Positions 45,339-57,067 of a DNA stretch of 64,000 nucleotides are shown in pieces. This DNA comes from Orobanche coerulescens. Its lineage: Eukaryota; Streptophyta; Magnoliopsida; Lamiales; Orobanchaceae. The stretch spans positions 79,316,358 through 79,380,357 of the forward strand of contig CM065814.1 in the NCBI GenBank assembly GCA_033398695.1. Direction: 5' to 3'. Each line of letters begins with the position of its first letter. Position 1 is the first letter of the stretch. The notes beneath the pieces were generated by a model. That model saw only the letters and a list, made by a program, of their open reading frames with translations. It searched no databases and had not been told where the DNA came from. The translations under genes and the position numbers were made by a program.

Positions 45339-46254
45339 GTGGACAGCAGTCGTGAATTGTCATTTCCACTTCATTTCTGCTCCTCTCCGCGGGATTGAGT
45401 CAAGGGCGACTAGGGTTCGTGGTCTTGGCCGATTTTGTTCCATTCCAAGGTGTTTTGGGGAGTTCTAGGTGATTGTAACATCATCTAATCCGTTGTTCTT
45501 CATCAGATCAAGGTATTTTTCCCATTTTTCCCTAGAGTTGACTTTTTGGAGTTTTGTTCTTGATCTCGATCCTAGTCCAATTTTGATGAATCAGTTGGTT
45601 CTATATGATGTTGTTAATCGTGTTCTATGGATTGTATATCCATATTTAAGTTCGTTTAACTCGATTGACGATTTGAGTATTCTTGGGAATAAGTGAACAT
45701 TTAATGTTCGATTAAATGTTTCAATGAGTTTCCTTTGATGTTTTCAGGTGATTTCCGTTGTTATTGGTCTGGATCCTCATTGTGATAGTGTTCTCATTGT
45801 TTCTTGCAGTAGTTGTAGGTTTCAGGGCACTTTGGTCGAGCCGTGTTCGTCGGAGTATTCGTGTGCCGGTTTCAAGGCAAGTACCTTGTTCATACATTTG
45901 TTGTTTTGTGGATATGATGATCGGTGATCGTCTAAGTGTGTTCGTTTGGTTGTTTGAAATGAACTTTCAAAAGATTCGCTTAAGCCTCGTTAAAGGCTCA
46001 CTTTCAAAACGCGTGTACATTTGTGAATGGTGTGTTTGTAAATGATTAAGTGAATCCTATGGATATCTTTGGTGTTGATGTTGTGCTTTGATAATGCATA
46101 TAATATATATTACCTCATTTCGGTGCGTTGTGATGACGTTTGTGTCGTGCTAAGTCTTTGTTGCCTCTGGGTGAATTGTTGGGATATCCTTGGTGTATTG
46201 TGTTCAGTGGTGTGAATGTGTGGTCATAGTCTAGCCATGAAGCTGGACGAGGTC

Positions 46255-46560
46255 TACGGTGACACATGGCTTGTGTTCATGTGGTCAGGATGCAATAAGT
46301 GATTGATCCAATAGTGAGAGCCTAAGAAAACTATGGTGACACATGACTTGTGATTGTATGGTCATGATGCAACAAGTGATTGACCCAACCGTGAGAGCCT
46401 AAGAAAACTACGGTGACACATGACTTGTGATCGTGTGGTCAAGATGCAACAAGTGATTGATCCAACCGTGAGATCCTAAGAAAACTATCGTGAAACATGA
46501 CTTGTGATCATATGGTCAGGATGCAACAAGTCATTGATCCAACCATGAGAGCCTGATGAC
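46255..46560 (+). repeat. Tandem repeat of about 78 bp in B LTR leader
   Basis: Four copies of GTGACACATGACTTGTGAT... and CAACAAGTGATTGATCCAAC. The same array occurs in the 3' LTR (52074-52375). CACA-TGACT-TGTG within the unit can form a short hairpin. Confidence 0.75.
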
Positions 46561-47428
46561 CCGTGGCAAGCGATCACGGTGTCATGGATATAATTGTGGA
46601 TGTATTTTTGCCAGGATCGAGTACCTTGGACGTGTTACCGAGATTTCGTATCTTGGGTGGTTATGTTTTATTAATTTTATGTTTGTCGATGACACATGGT
46701 GTGGGTTGTGGACCCCGTGAATTACTGTTAGTTTTATTTGAGAAGGCAAATCTTTGGGCTGTGACCCCTTTTGGTTTTTGAAAGAGAAGGATTCGATAAT
46801 CCTAAATTGTTTTCGTTAAAACTCCTGAGGGCATTTGAAAACATTTTATAAATTGTTCTCTTGATTTGTGATCTTTCGAATTTGGAAAGTTTTACTCAAA
46901 CTCTTCACCTCGGGAATTATTTTTTTTGTTATGTTTGAATCTTTGAGGATTTTTGATTATTATTATTCCTGAAATATGATTTGTATGACTCGTATTTGCA
47001 CTTTGTACTTGCACTAGCAAAATAATGGAATTTTTCTAACCCCGAGTAATCGGGCGATGGATGTCTGCATTGCATTCAGGTACATGCAGGGCCTTGGGGA
47101 GCATAACACACAGTTGGCACGAAGGATGATGAAAGATGATCGATACTAATCACATGAGGACCCGTATGTTTTTGTATTGGTTTAGTTATAGTTATTTCCG
47201 TTGTAGTATTATCCCCGTTGTACGGGAGCGTGTTGTATTTTGACCCCTGCGTGGGTATGTATTGAGATTGAGTTGTATTTATTAATTGAAACACCTAATC
47301 GGTCTACTGGGTCGTCATTTAGCCTTGAAAGCGATATTTTGATGTTTGATTTTAGTTACCTGCCTGGTAGATCCTTGCGAAAAGGGGCTACGGCGTGTAA
47401 TATCCCTGAGAGTATTAGGGGCGTTACA

Positions 47429-49015
47429 TAAATGGTAACGGAGATTAGGTTGTGGAAACCTAGGCTGTCGGCTCAAGTTGTGACTGTTGAGTCTTGTCTC
47501 GTCGGATTTTGTCTGACTGGGTCGTGTCGTCGTCTGAGTTCGTTGGTCGTAATTAGTATCGTGGGGCGATCATCATCTTCGTGCGACCTGTAGATGTAAG
47601 TCTCCCTTCTTTGTGTTGTGCCTCGTGTGACACGAGCCACTTGTATGATTAATTGTTAAGTGATGGAGTTTTTATGTAGATTTTAATTTCGTGATATGTG
47701 TTTATTCGACTCTCATATTTTGTTTATACGAGGAGTGGTATCGCTGCTAATGTATTTTTTACTATTGATTTTGTCCGCTGCTAATAATTTCCAAAATGAT
47801 TTGCTCGTTTTGCAAGTATTCCTGTGAAACCCTTATGCTTAACATGGAATGGTAATGTCTATGTGTGTGATTTGCTTACTCCGGGAGGGTCCGACGGGGC
47901 CTCAGAGAAATATGTGATTTCGCTCCTGATTCACGAGCTTGTTTGGATAGCTAGTCCAGGAGGGTCCATAGAGGCCTCTGATGGGACCAGTTGTTTAGCC
48001 CCGGTCCTAGGCGAGTCATGTGCTTGATTTTTATCTATGGCCAGTCCGGGACGGTCCATAGAGGCATCGGATGGGACCAGTGGTTTAGCCCCGGTCCTAG
48101 GCGATTCTCAACTATGATTATTGACTGTTTGTTTTCCAGGAAAGACATGTCTTGATTTCGAAACAATTGGATGCATGTGCTATGAGATGTGTAAATGAAT
48201 GTGAGTTTTTAGGCATTCTGGACTAATGGATTTTTGAAAGTCTTGAGTATCTTAGAGAATAAATTTCGAGACGTACTTTTAAAATGGATTATTTTCTCGC
48301 GGTATTTTCAAGGTGCCTACTAGTACCACTGTATGTTTCAAAATTAATCCCCTTTGGGGACCAAAATAATTTGAGATAATTTCAGTAATTTAGAAACGCA
48401 TTTGCTTAGACCCGAAGGTCGAATATTTCTGAAAGTTTTTAACTAACAGAAATGTGTCCTCATTTTTATCAAACACAAGACGATTTTCCAAAGTTTCGAT
48501 AACGATGTTTGTATTACTTTTTCTAAATGTGATACTTAAGATCAACTGGTGTTTCCAATTTTTTTTTCAAAAAGGTGGTTTTCGTTTTTAAAACCTATCA
48601 TTTTCTGTTTGTGGTCAGAGAATGTGTGTATTATTAGCATTGTCGTTAGGGTGTTAGCCCTCCGAGTTGTGATTGAATTGGTGGTGAGAGCATTAAGTCG
48701 TTCGCCATGCAATAGTTGTGTTAGCCCCCTCTGTGAGAGGTGTGATGTTGGTATTAAATGTTTGTCGCTTCGTGGTGATTTGCGTGTTATCGCACCTGTG
48801 CGAGCTATTAAAGTTTGGGTTTGTATGATTGTGTACATATATGATTGTTTCACGATGTTTCATAATTATGTGCTGGTTATCGTTCGAGTCGTTGAAATCG
48901 CCGAACGATGCCATTGTTGCTGTGATTTTCGTATATGTGTTGCTTTACGATGGTAATCGTTGTATGTGTTATGTGTTATGATTTTCTGTTTGTGCTGAGT
49001 GGTTACTTATTTAGT
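47429..49015 (+). other. B primer site and long leader, no gene
   Basis: TGGTAACGGAG at 47433 replaces the usual TGGTATCAGAG. About 1.6 kb of leader follows with no convincing frame. 47878-48110 has three copies of a repeat with GGGTCC(A/G)-GAGGCCTC and GGGACCAGT-TTAGCCCCGGTCC. Confidence 0.65.
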
Positions 49016-50066
49016 ATGCCAAGAGGCAGAGGTCATGGTCGTGGCGACCAGATGCGTGGTCAGGATCATGCTGTCGGTGATGGTGTTGGTATCAGTGTTG
49101 CTACTATTTTACTGCAGGTAGCTGCACAGATGACTCAGTTGACTCAAGCAGTTCAATGTAATACAGATGTGACCCAGAACATTAGTGCAAATCAGTGGCT
49201 ACGAGAAGTGATTCAGATGAATCCATCTCATTTTGCTGGTGCTGCAGATGCATTGGGCCGGGAACATTGGCTTAGTATCTTCTCGACAAGGATGGGAAAG
49301 ATATTTGATGTGGTTGACTGTCCAGAAGAACGTAAGGTGCCAGTAGCTCAGTATCTTCTCGACAAGGATGCCGCTAACTAGTGGGAGGATGTTAAGCCTC
49401 GGGATCGTGTTGTCATGTGGGCAGAGTTCCAGGGATTCATGAGAGATGAGTTTTGTCCTAAATCGATCAGAAAGCAGAGGCTTAATGAATTCTTTTCGGT
49501 GAGGCCGCAAGATGTACCACTGTCTCAATCTATTATTGATTATAGCAAACAACTCGGCTACATGCAGGATCAGGTAAGCATAAAGGAAGATAAGATCTGT
49601 CATTTTAGTAGGCGAGTGAAGCCGGAGAATCATTAGTACATGGCGGGTCTCACTTGTACTTCATTGAGAGAGTATCATAATAGGGCGTTAGCCTACGAAC
49701 TATCTATAACATCGAATGAGCATATGTCTGAACCGAAGAAACAGAAAACAGTTGGGAACTTTTCAGGAAATCAGGGAAGTGGGCTCCCTGGGGCTGGGAC
49801 TTCGTGTCGTCATCCTAAGAAGGTTTCTCGATCGCGTGCGTGAACAGAGGAAGAGTATTACCCCTGCAGTGAGTAATGTGAGCAGCACGAAGATGTGTTA
49901 TAACTGTAGTCGAGCGGGCAATACCGTGAAGAATTGTCATTCACCGTTAGTCAGCTGTTTCGAGTGTGTCCAAGTGGGTCACCGAGCCGTGCATTGCGAG
50001 ATGGTAGCTGAGATATTTGGAGATCGAGTTTGCGTATCTGCTCTGAAAGGACACGGAGATGCCTAG
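49016..50066 (+). pseudogene. B gag
   Basis: ATG 49016 starts a Gly/Arg-rich MPRGRGHGRG, then a capsid part homologous to C gag: FAGAADALGREHW, EERKVPVAQYLLDKDAAN, WAEFQGFMRDEFCP and CHFSRRVKPE. A TAG at 49379 replaces the expected Trp codon, and another lies at 49634. After a frame change near 49715-49840 come two knuckles, CYNCSRAGNTVKNC (His missing) and CFECVQVGHRAVHC (complete). Length is close to C gag. This is the only coding region in B. Confidence 0.82.
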
Positions 50067-50370
50067 TGTGGTTTTCAAGGATTTCTGCGTGGTTGGAGTT
50101 CTTCGTGGTTACCCTCACGGACCGTTGTGTGCTTAATTTCTATTTTTTGACTGTGCGTGTTTTCTGGTGATAGGTACCTGTTGTTTTGTGATTGTTCGGA
50201 TAATTGACTTGATTGTGCTATTTGTTTGGTGATACTTGACACTTGTTGGTTTTATTATGTCTCTGCTTGTGACATTCTGATGGTTGTCGTCGAGTGTGAT
50301 TTCATGCCGTATGTTCTTTGCGTTGCTTGTAACGTTTCGCTGACGGGAACTTCTTTTAAGGAGGATAGTT
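50067..50370 (+). other. B sequence between gag and 3' LTR
   Basis: About 300 bp, no gene. It ends in TTTTAAGGAGGATAGTT, the presumed polypurine tract. All of pol is missing at this junction. Confidence 0.65.
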
Positions 50371-50784
50371 TTTAATATCCGCAATTTTAATTTTCGGTAA
50401 ATTTATTTTTTGGCAGGAGTCCGTTTTAACGGATCTTTTTAACCATTTTGTCATTTTGAGAATGATTAATTTTTGTCATTCGAGTTTGTCATGGTGTCGT
50501 TTGTTGAGTTCCGTGCTTCTTAGCGACTTTTCCGTGCTTGAGATTGATTCTTGCGAATCTTGTTCGAAACTGCTGTTTCATGTTCCTTCAAATTTTGTTT
50601 AACTTTGTTAGACGTATTGTGAGCTTCGGTTTGGTTATTCGTTGTCGTATCGTGATATTTCGGTCGTTCGGGCCATTTTGTAATTTCCCAAAGTCTTGGG
50701 GAACTTATTTCGTATTCCTCACTTCGACCTTTTTGGAGTGTCGTTATGAGTTTTGGTGCGATCCTACTGCCTGTGCACTAGGAA

Positions 50785-51153
50785 TAGCGCAAGCTATGGG
50801 CTAGATATAGCGCGCGCTACTTGAGATTGCTAGCGCACGCTAAGACTAGTTAGCGCATGCTAACTGGAGGTGCAGAAATAGTCCAGAGGCTACTGGACTC
50901 GGTTGGAACGTTGATTGGCGCATGCTATGTAGTGGTATAGCGCGCGCTAGGGTGTAGTAGTGGCTCACGCTATGGTGAGGATAGCGCACGCTAACTGGGA
51001 GTTCGGGGGCACTCTAGGAGCTACTGGACTCGATCTGGAGGTCTCGTTAGCACACGTTAACAGTGTGTTTTGGACATGAAGTTTTGTTTCGGTGCCTCGA
51101 TAACGCACGATAATCGTAATGATTAGCGCATGCTAAGCTGTCCAGTATATAAA
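50785..51153 (+). promoter_or_regulatory. Motif array and TATA box, B 3' LTR
   Basis: Sites start at 50785, 50808, 50831, 50851; 50916, 50938, 50961, 50982; 51048; 51101, 51124. Steps of exactly 23 bp occur four times. TATATAAA starts at 51146, 22 bp after the last site. Confidence 0.8.
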
Positions 51154-52774
51154 CTGGACAACAGTCGTGAATTATCATTTCCACTTCATTTCTTCTCCTC
51201 TCCATGGGATTGAGTCAAGGGCGACTAGGGTTCGTTGTCTTGGACGATTTTGTTCCATTCCAAGGTGTTTTGGGGAGTTCTAGGTGATTGTAACATCATC
51301 TAATCCGTTGTTCGTCATCGGATCAAGGTATTTTTTCCATTTCCCCTAGAGTTGACTTTTGGGAGTTTTGTTCTTGATCTCGATCCTAGTCCGATTTTGA
51401 TGAATTAGCTGGTTCTATATGATGTTGTTAATCGTGTTCTATGGATTGTGTATCAATATTTCAAGTTCATTTAACTCGATTGACGATTTGAGTGTTCTTG
51501 GGAATTATTGAACATTTAATGTTCGATTAAATGTTTCAATGAGTTTCCTTTGATGTTTTGAGGTGATTTCCGTTATTATTGGTCTAGATCCTCGTTTTGA
51601 TAGTGTTCTCATTGTTTCTTGCGGTAGTTGTAGGTTTTGGGGCACTTCGGTCGAGCCGTGTTCGTCGGAGTATTCGTGTGCCGGTTTCGAGGCAAGTACC
51701 TTGTTCATACATTTCTTTTTTGTGGATATAATGATCGGTGATCATCTAAGTGTGTTCGTTTGGTTGTTTGAAATGAACTTTCAAAAGATTCGCTTAAGCC
51801 TCATTATAGGCTCACTTTCAAAATGCGTGTGCATTTGTGAATGGTGTGTTTGTAAATGATTAAGTGAATCCTATGGATATGTTTGGTGTTGATGTTGTGC
51901 TTTGATAATGCATATATACATATATTACCTCATTTCGGTGCGTTGTGATTTGAGTTTGTGTCGTGCTAAGTTTTTGTTGCCTCTAGGTGAATTATTAGGA
52001 TATCCTTGGTGTACTGTGTTAAGTGGTGTGAATGTGTGTGGTCATAGTCTAGCCGTGAAGCTGGGCGAGGTCTACGGTGACACATGGCTTGTGATCATGT
52101 GATCAGGATGCAACAAGTGATTGATCCAACCGTGAGAGCCTAAGAAAACTATGGTGACACATGACTTGTGATCGTGTGGTCAGGATGCAACAAGTGATTG
52201 ATCCAACCATGAGATCCTAAGAAAACTACGGTGACAAATGACTTGTGATCGTGTGGTCAGGATGCAACAAGTGATTAATCCAACCGTGAGAGCTTAAGAA
52301 AACTACCGTGACACAACTTATGATCATGTGGTCAGGGTGCAACAAGTGATTGATCCAACCATGAGAAACTGATGACCCATGGCAAGCAATCACGGTGTCA
52401 TGGATATGATTGTGGATGTATTTTTGCCAGGGTTGAGTACATTGGACGTGTTACCGAGATTTCATATCTTGGGTGGTTATGGTTTATTGATTTTACGTCT
52501 ATCGAGGACACGTGGTGTGGGTTGTGTACCCCTTGAATTACTGTTGGTTTTATTTGAGAAAGCAGATCTTTGGGCTGTGACCCCTTTTGGTTTTTGATAG
52601 AGAAGGATTCGATAATCCTAAATTGTTTTCTATTAAAACTCCCGAGGGCATTTTAAAATATTTTATAAATTGTCCTCTTGATTTGTGATCTTTCGAATTT
52701 GAAAAGTTTTATTCAAACTCTTTGCCTCGGGAAGTATTTTTTTGTCGTTATGTTTGAATCTTTGAGGATTTCTG

Positions 52775-52775
<1 letters not shown>

Positions 52776-52816
<41 letters not shown>
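52776..52816. repeat. (ATT)n microsatellite
   Basis: About thirteen ATT units in B's 3' LTR; the partner LTR has only a few (near 46958). Confidence 0.9.
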
Positions 52817-53281
52817 GGAATATGATTTGTATGACTCGTATTTGCACTTTGTACTTGCACTAGCAAAATAGTGGAGTTTTGCTAACTCCCGAGTAATCGG
52901 GGGCTGGTTGTCTGTATTGCATTCAGGTACGTGCAGGGCCTTGGGGAGCATAACACAGGGTTGGCACGAAGGATGATGAATGATGATCGATTCTAATCAC
53001 ATGAGGACCTGTACATTGATGTATTGGTTTAGTTGTAGTTATTTCCTCTGCAGTATTATCCCCATTGTACGGAAGCGTGTTGTATTTTGACCCCTGTGTG
53101 GGTATGTATTGAGACTGAGTTGTATTTATTAAATAAAAATACCTAATCGGTCTACTGGGTCGTCATTTAGCCTTGAAGGCGATATTTTGATATTTGATTT
53201 TAGTTACCACCCTGGTAGATCCTTGAGGAAAGGGGCTACAGCGTGTAATATCCCTGAGAGGATTGGCAGTGTTACAGTATG

Positions 53282-54042
53282 TATATTACATGTTATTTTG
53301 CATATATTATAAATTATGATGTGATTGATAATGTCATACAGAAAGAACATAAAAAATTGTACTTCTAGTACGCAGGACATTTAGCATTCGGGCTCAGTTA
53401 GCCTTCGGGCTCAGATCGTCTTCGGGCTCCGAGTACTCCATGTAGAAATACATGTAAAAACAGAACATAAATATTTATGTGTTCAATTATTCGTGATATA
53501 TTCATATGTGACATAACCTCACTAAGCTCAAGCTTACCCCGAATTTTTATAAAATATTTCCATGATAATGGAGCGGGCGTGGTACTGGTGGAAGTTGCTA
53601 TCAATATAAGCATCAAACTCTTAATATTATTAATTATATTTTAATTTACGAAGAATCTTTCAATTTATAATTTGAATGTTTTGCGAATGTTAACAATGGC
53701 CTTATTTTTAATAAACGATGAATGTTTGGTATAATTTTACGTAATTAGACGTAGTATAAATTCTGTACTTAATATTTTAGTTGCATTTTAAATTGGAGTT
53801 TCGTTAATCCCTTACATTTATTTAATCACTAAGTTTACTATGAATTTTTGTTTATCTCAAAAAAAATTATTAGTTCTTCTCCTAAATGACATTTATGTGA
53901 TATTATATTATTATATAGCTTCCGCATGTTATTATTTTATTTAAAGGAAAATTTTAAATTAAGATAATCAAAGTTATTATAAATAATTAAAATATATAGA
54001 TGTTTTCAAGATTTAATTATAAATTAAAATTAGGATGTTACA
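53282..54042 (+). repeat. A 3' LTR, part 2
   Basis: Resumes A's LTR exactly after the GTATG duplication and matches 12946-13699. Ends GATGTTACA. The hairpin of 13088-13103 recurs at 53439-53454 with both arms changed. Confidence 0.88.
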
Positions 54043-54766
54043 AAGGGTATGTTACGATCTGAGAAAACTTCAGCCTAAGGTTTATCATAATCAAGGCTCA
54101 ACTCATACATGTCTAAATCAAGGTATACCTTATGTTTAATCATCTCAACCTTCCTAAAATCATGGTGTTCAGTAATTATGTCGTCAATGGAGTCTAATAG
54201 TCTCTAAAATGCATTCGTAATCATCCTAGAAATATGAACTCAGAGATGGAGCAACATTAACATATCTTACACGGAGGAAAACAATGAAACAATCGATAGA
54301 ACTCGACACCGAAAGCTTCAACACCAATCCAAGATGCCTATGATTTTAAAAATCAAGTTGAGGGGCTTATTTAGAGGTTATGTAAGGTTGGAAGGTCTGA
54401 GAGATGGGTAGAGTTCGGACAAGACGAGTGAATGAAATGAAATAGGTGAAGTAACAATTAATGTATGCTATCCCTAATTCTTAGCGTATGCTAACAGGTT
54501 ATGAAGCTTCACTGCCTCAATCTGCCTTCAGTCTTGCGTACGCTATCAGACATTACGTACACTACCTACTGCCTTTAACGTATGTTAACTCATAGTATAA
54601 CGTACGCTAACGATTTTATGAACCTTACTGCATCTTTCTGTCCTAGCATTAGCGTATATTAACTACATTACATAGTGTACGCTAAACACCATTGACTTCA
54701 CTTTTCCAAGAAGTTTCCAGGTTCATGCAAGAGAAATCCGTCCGCATCTTCGTCCTGCCCCACACG
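54043..54766 (-). mobile_element. Element E: LTR part 3 (U3)
   Basis: The upstream part of the minus-strand LTR. It contains a motif array at 54459-54684. No gene. It ends at ACACG (54762-54766), where D begins; E's outer edge must lie beyond D, outside the window. Confidence 0.6.
54459..54684 (-). promoter_or_regulatory. Motif array of LTR E
   Basis: Degenerate TAGCGTACGCTA-type sites start at 54459, 54482; 54534, 54553, 54576, 54598; 54650, 54673. Three steps are exactly 23 bp. A weak minus-strand TATA-like CTAAATAAG lies about 90 bp away at about 54370. Confidence 0.65.
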
Positions 54767-55041
54767 TGTAATATCCGGAATTTCTACTACCGTTGTTTAA
54801 TATTATTTTATCCGAGTTATATTGTACAGCGTGGAATCTGTACAGTATAGATAAAATAAATGAAGGACTGAGATGTCAGTATCGGTATAATTGTCGTACT
54901 TGGTCGACAATTGCAATTGAGGATATTATGTATCATATGAGAATATTATGGAATTAAGTATATATATTCAGTGCGTGAGTGTACGTATCCAGTATGTCGA
55001 GACAGACGAGAAGAGTTGGAAATGGCTAAGTATAGCCTGAC

Positions 55042-55555
55042 TAGCGCGCTAATGGTCAAGTATAGCGCACGCTATCGTTCATGGTTAGCGCACGCTAGAG
55101 GCAGAATGTAGCGCACGCTAGTGCAGTCAGATCAGAAGGAATCTACGTGTGGACCAGGCCACTTTCGGCGCACGTTCTGGTAAGTCAACGGATGTTGTAA
55201 TGTAGTGTTAGCGCACGCTAATGCATGATGGTTAGCGCACGCTAACTGTATATCGGACAAGAAGGAATCTTATCCTCGTTAGCACTTTCGGCGTGTGGAC
55301 CAGTCTTCGGAGCATACAGACAATCAAGTCAACTATGATTAGCGCACGCTATGGAAGAACACTTGCGTACGCTAAATATAGGCATTTACTTACGCTAAGG
55401 CATGGGCATTACGTACGTAAGTCATTGTACGAAGCCAGACAGTAGCCTCTGGATTGCGATAGCGCACGCTAACAAAAGTCAGTTAACGCATGCTAAGGCC
55501 GTAGCGCACGCTAAACATAAGGTTTAGCGCACGCTAGTAATACACTTTATAAAAA
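55042..55555 (+). promoter_or_regulatory. 23-bp-phased motif array and TATA box, D 5' LTR
   Basis: Sites start at 55042, 55063, 55086, 55109; 55209, 55233; 55340, 55363, 55386, 55409; 55460, 55484, 55502, 55525. The run 55340-55409 has three exact 23-bp steps although its motifs drift from TAGCGCACGCTA to TTACGTACGTAA. TATAAAAA starts at 55548, exactly 23 bp after the last site. Confidence 0.85.
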
Positions 55556-56219
55556 GGGACAGGAGAGTGTTATGAAGCATTTCGTCCACTTCTTTCCTTT
55601 CACTCGATAGAGAGAGCCCTGGGAGGTACTCGAGTACGAAACACGAGAGATGATGATCTTTAACAAGATTAAGCTGGGGATCATGAATTAAAGTCTTGTT
55701 CTTGAAGTTATTGATGATTCTTGGAATGAAGTGATTGTTCTCCTTCATGGTTCGTCTATACAAGGTAATAGTTCTTCACCTTTGGATTTCGTTTTGGATT
55801 GAAGATTGATGTTCTTGTGTTAATGATTATCATATAAACAAGTTGATAAGTATGATTATGAGATTGGTTACCGAGTTATGAGTATTGATATGATTTGGAT
55901 GGTTTCGAATGTGTTGTTTATCTTCAAAGAGATATGTTGGCCAATGTCTTCCTTGATTCGGATCTTTGATGTTGTTGTTGTTGGTTTCTTCATATGATGG
56001 TGATCATGGCATGATTATGAGTTCTTGGTATTTAGGTTGTTGATATTAAGGAAGATGAAATATGAATATATGACTTGAATTAAGAGTCGGATGATTACCT
56101 ATATGTTAAAAGATATTGGATTTCGTTGTTTGATAGCTATGTACATGGTTCAGAATCACTTAGTGTTCTTGATAATCGTCATATGTTGATCGAGATCCGA
56201 AATACATGCAATCTGACAT

Positions 56220-56301
56220 TAGCGCACGCTAAGCTTACTGCCTAACGCGCGCTAACGGGAGCAACTTAGCGTACGCTACGTTAAGTGACTAACGTGCGCT
56301 A
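56220..56301 (+). promoter_or_regulatory. Second motif array, D 5' LTR, in the transcribed part
   Basis: Four sites at 56220, 56243, 56267 and 56290 (steps 23, 24, 23), about 670 bp downstream of the TATA box. The 3' LTR has the same cluster from 62085. Confidence 0.8.
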
Positions 56302-57067
56302 AAAAGGCAGAAAGTGCCGTATGTTCGTGTAGTGGTTATGAATTCGGGCGGGTTTGAGTTGGATTGATCCGACTAGTTTTTAACTGAGATATTGTTGAGC
56401 CGTTGGGTTTGTGAATTGGTTTTAACGGTTGCTGATTATTATCGGATTGTTGTTTAATCGATTATTGTAATAGGTCAAGTTTATTGATCGGTGTTTATAA
56501 CCGTATGATGCGGTCGTGTTCAAGGATGTTCGTGAATTGCTTTGGTCGGGACCGAGGAACTTGTAGATGACGACAATGGATTTGGTAACGACTTCATCAT
56601 CGTCGTATCGGTATCGAGGTAAGTTATTACTTGCTCGATTCATAATATTTAATGAATGGTTTCCGTTTCATTCGTGTATAATTCGTATAGCAATGTTTAT
56701 AATCGTAATCACAGGAGATTTGAGATTATAAATCGTATTCGAGTTTTGGGAATCTAAATCATAATGTATATGATTTACTTTTGTTATTGGTATACTTGTA
56801 TATCGAGGATATATTGTGATAAAGACGAAGATATGAATTATCTGCAATCCGTGATACTTTGGACCGTCGAGTATTGAGGATAATGGTTCGTGATAGTTTA
56901 GACATTGAGATCGTTCTCGAAGGACTCGGGGCAAGTACTCTAATCATTTTTATTATTTGTGTCGATCATGTCGTGATACATTCGTGTATCGTTGTTGTCA
57001 TGCATTTGTGCATTGTTGTTGTCGTGTATTGTGTACTGTTGTTTTGTGCAGTTGTGCATTGTTGTCA

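Larger units (their letters stand above)
44986..47428 (+). repeat. B 5' LTR, part 2
   Basis: Continues B's LTR after C. Relative to 50371-53276 it lacks about 215 bp (junction near 45035) that include the first motif run of the 3' LTR. TATA box at 45331. ORFs here are conserved between the two LTRs only as LTR sequence. Confidence 0.85.
31073..53276 (+). mobile_element. Element B: gag-only gypsy relative
   Basis: 5' LTR 31073-31324 plus 44986-47428; internal 47429-50370; 3' LTR 50371-53276. Both LTRs start TTTAATATCC, a changed TG edge shared by both, and end GTTACA. The internal region is 2.9 kb and carries only gag. No RT, RNase H or integrase motif is visible, so B is non-autonomous. Confidence 0.85.
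50371..53276 (+). repeat. B 3' LTR
   Basis: 2,906 bp, uninterrupted. It has a motif array at 50785-51135, a TATA box at 51146, the 78-bp repeat at 52074-52375 and an (ATT)n run at 52776-52816. It is followed by GTATG (53277-53281). Confidence 0.88.
11857..54042 (+). mobile_element. Element A: Ty3/gypsy element, heavily interrupted
   Basis: The 5' LTR is 11857-13699, the internal region 13700-18013 plus 29865-29986, and the 3' LTR 29987-31072 plus 53282-54042. Without H and B the LTRs are 1,843 and about 1,847 bp. Gene order gag, RT, RNase H, integrase is that of Ty3/gypsy. Flanks AAAAG and AAGGG are only an imperfect target duplication. Part of gag and all of protease are missing and pol has stops, so A is not autonomous. 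Confidence 0.85.

Noticed and set aside
48542..48956. ORFs in B's leader on both strands
   Set aside because: No motif, overlapping in opposite directions; they lie between the primer site and the recognisable gag start at 49016.
55042..55536. CRISPR-like pattern (short palindromic repeats with unique spacers)
   Set aside because: The repeats are 12 bp and spacers 11 bp, far shorter than CRISPR; the host is a plant, no cas genes are present, and the array sits in an LTR promoter present in both LTRs.
55524..55763. Minus-strand ORF repeated at 61381-61623
   Set aside because: Conserved only because the two D LTRs are alike; it overlaps motif array and TATA box on the opposite strand.
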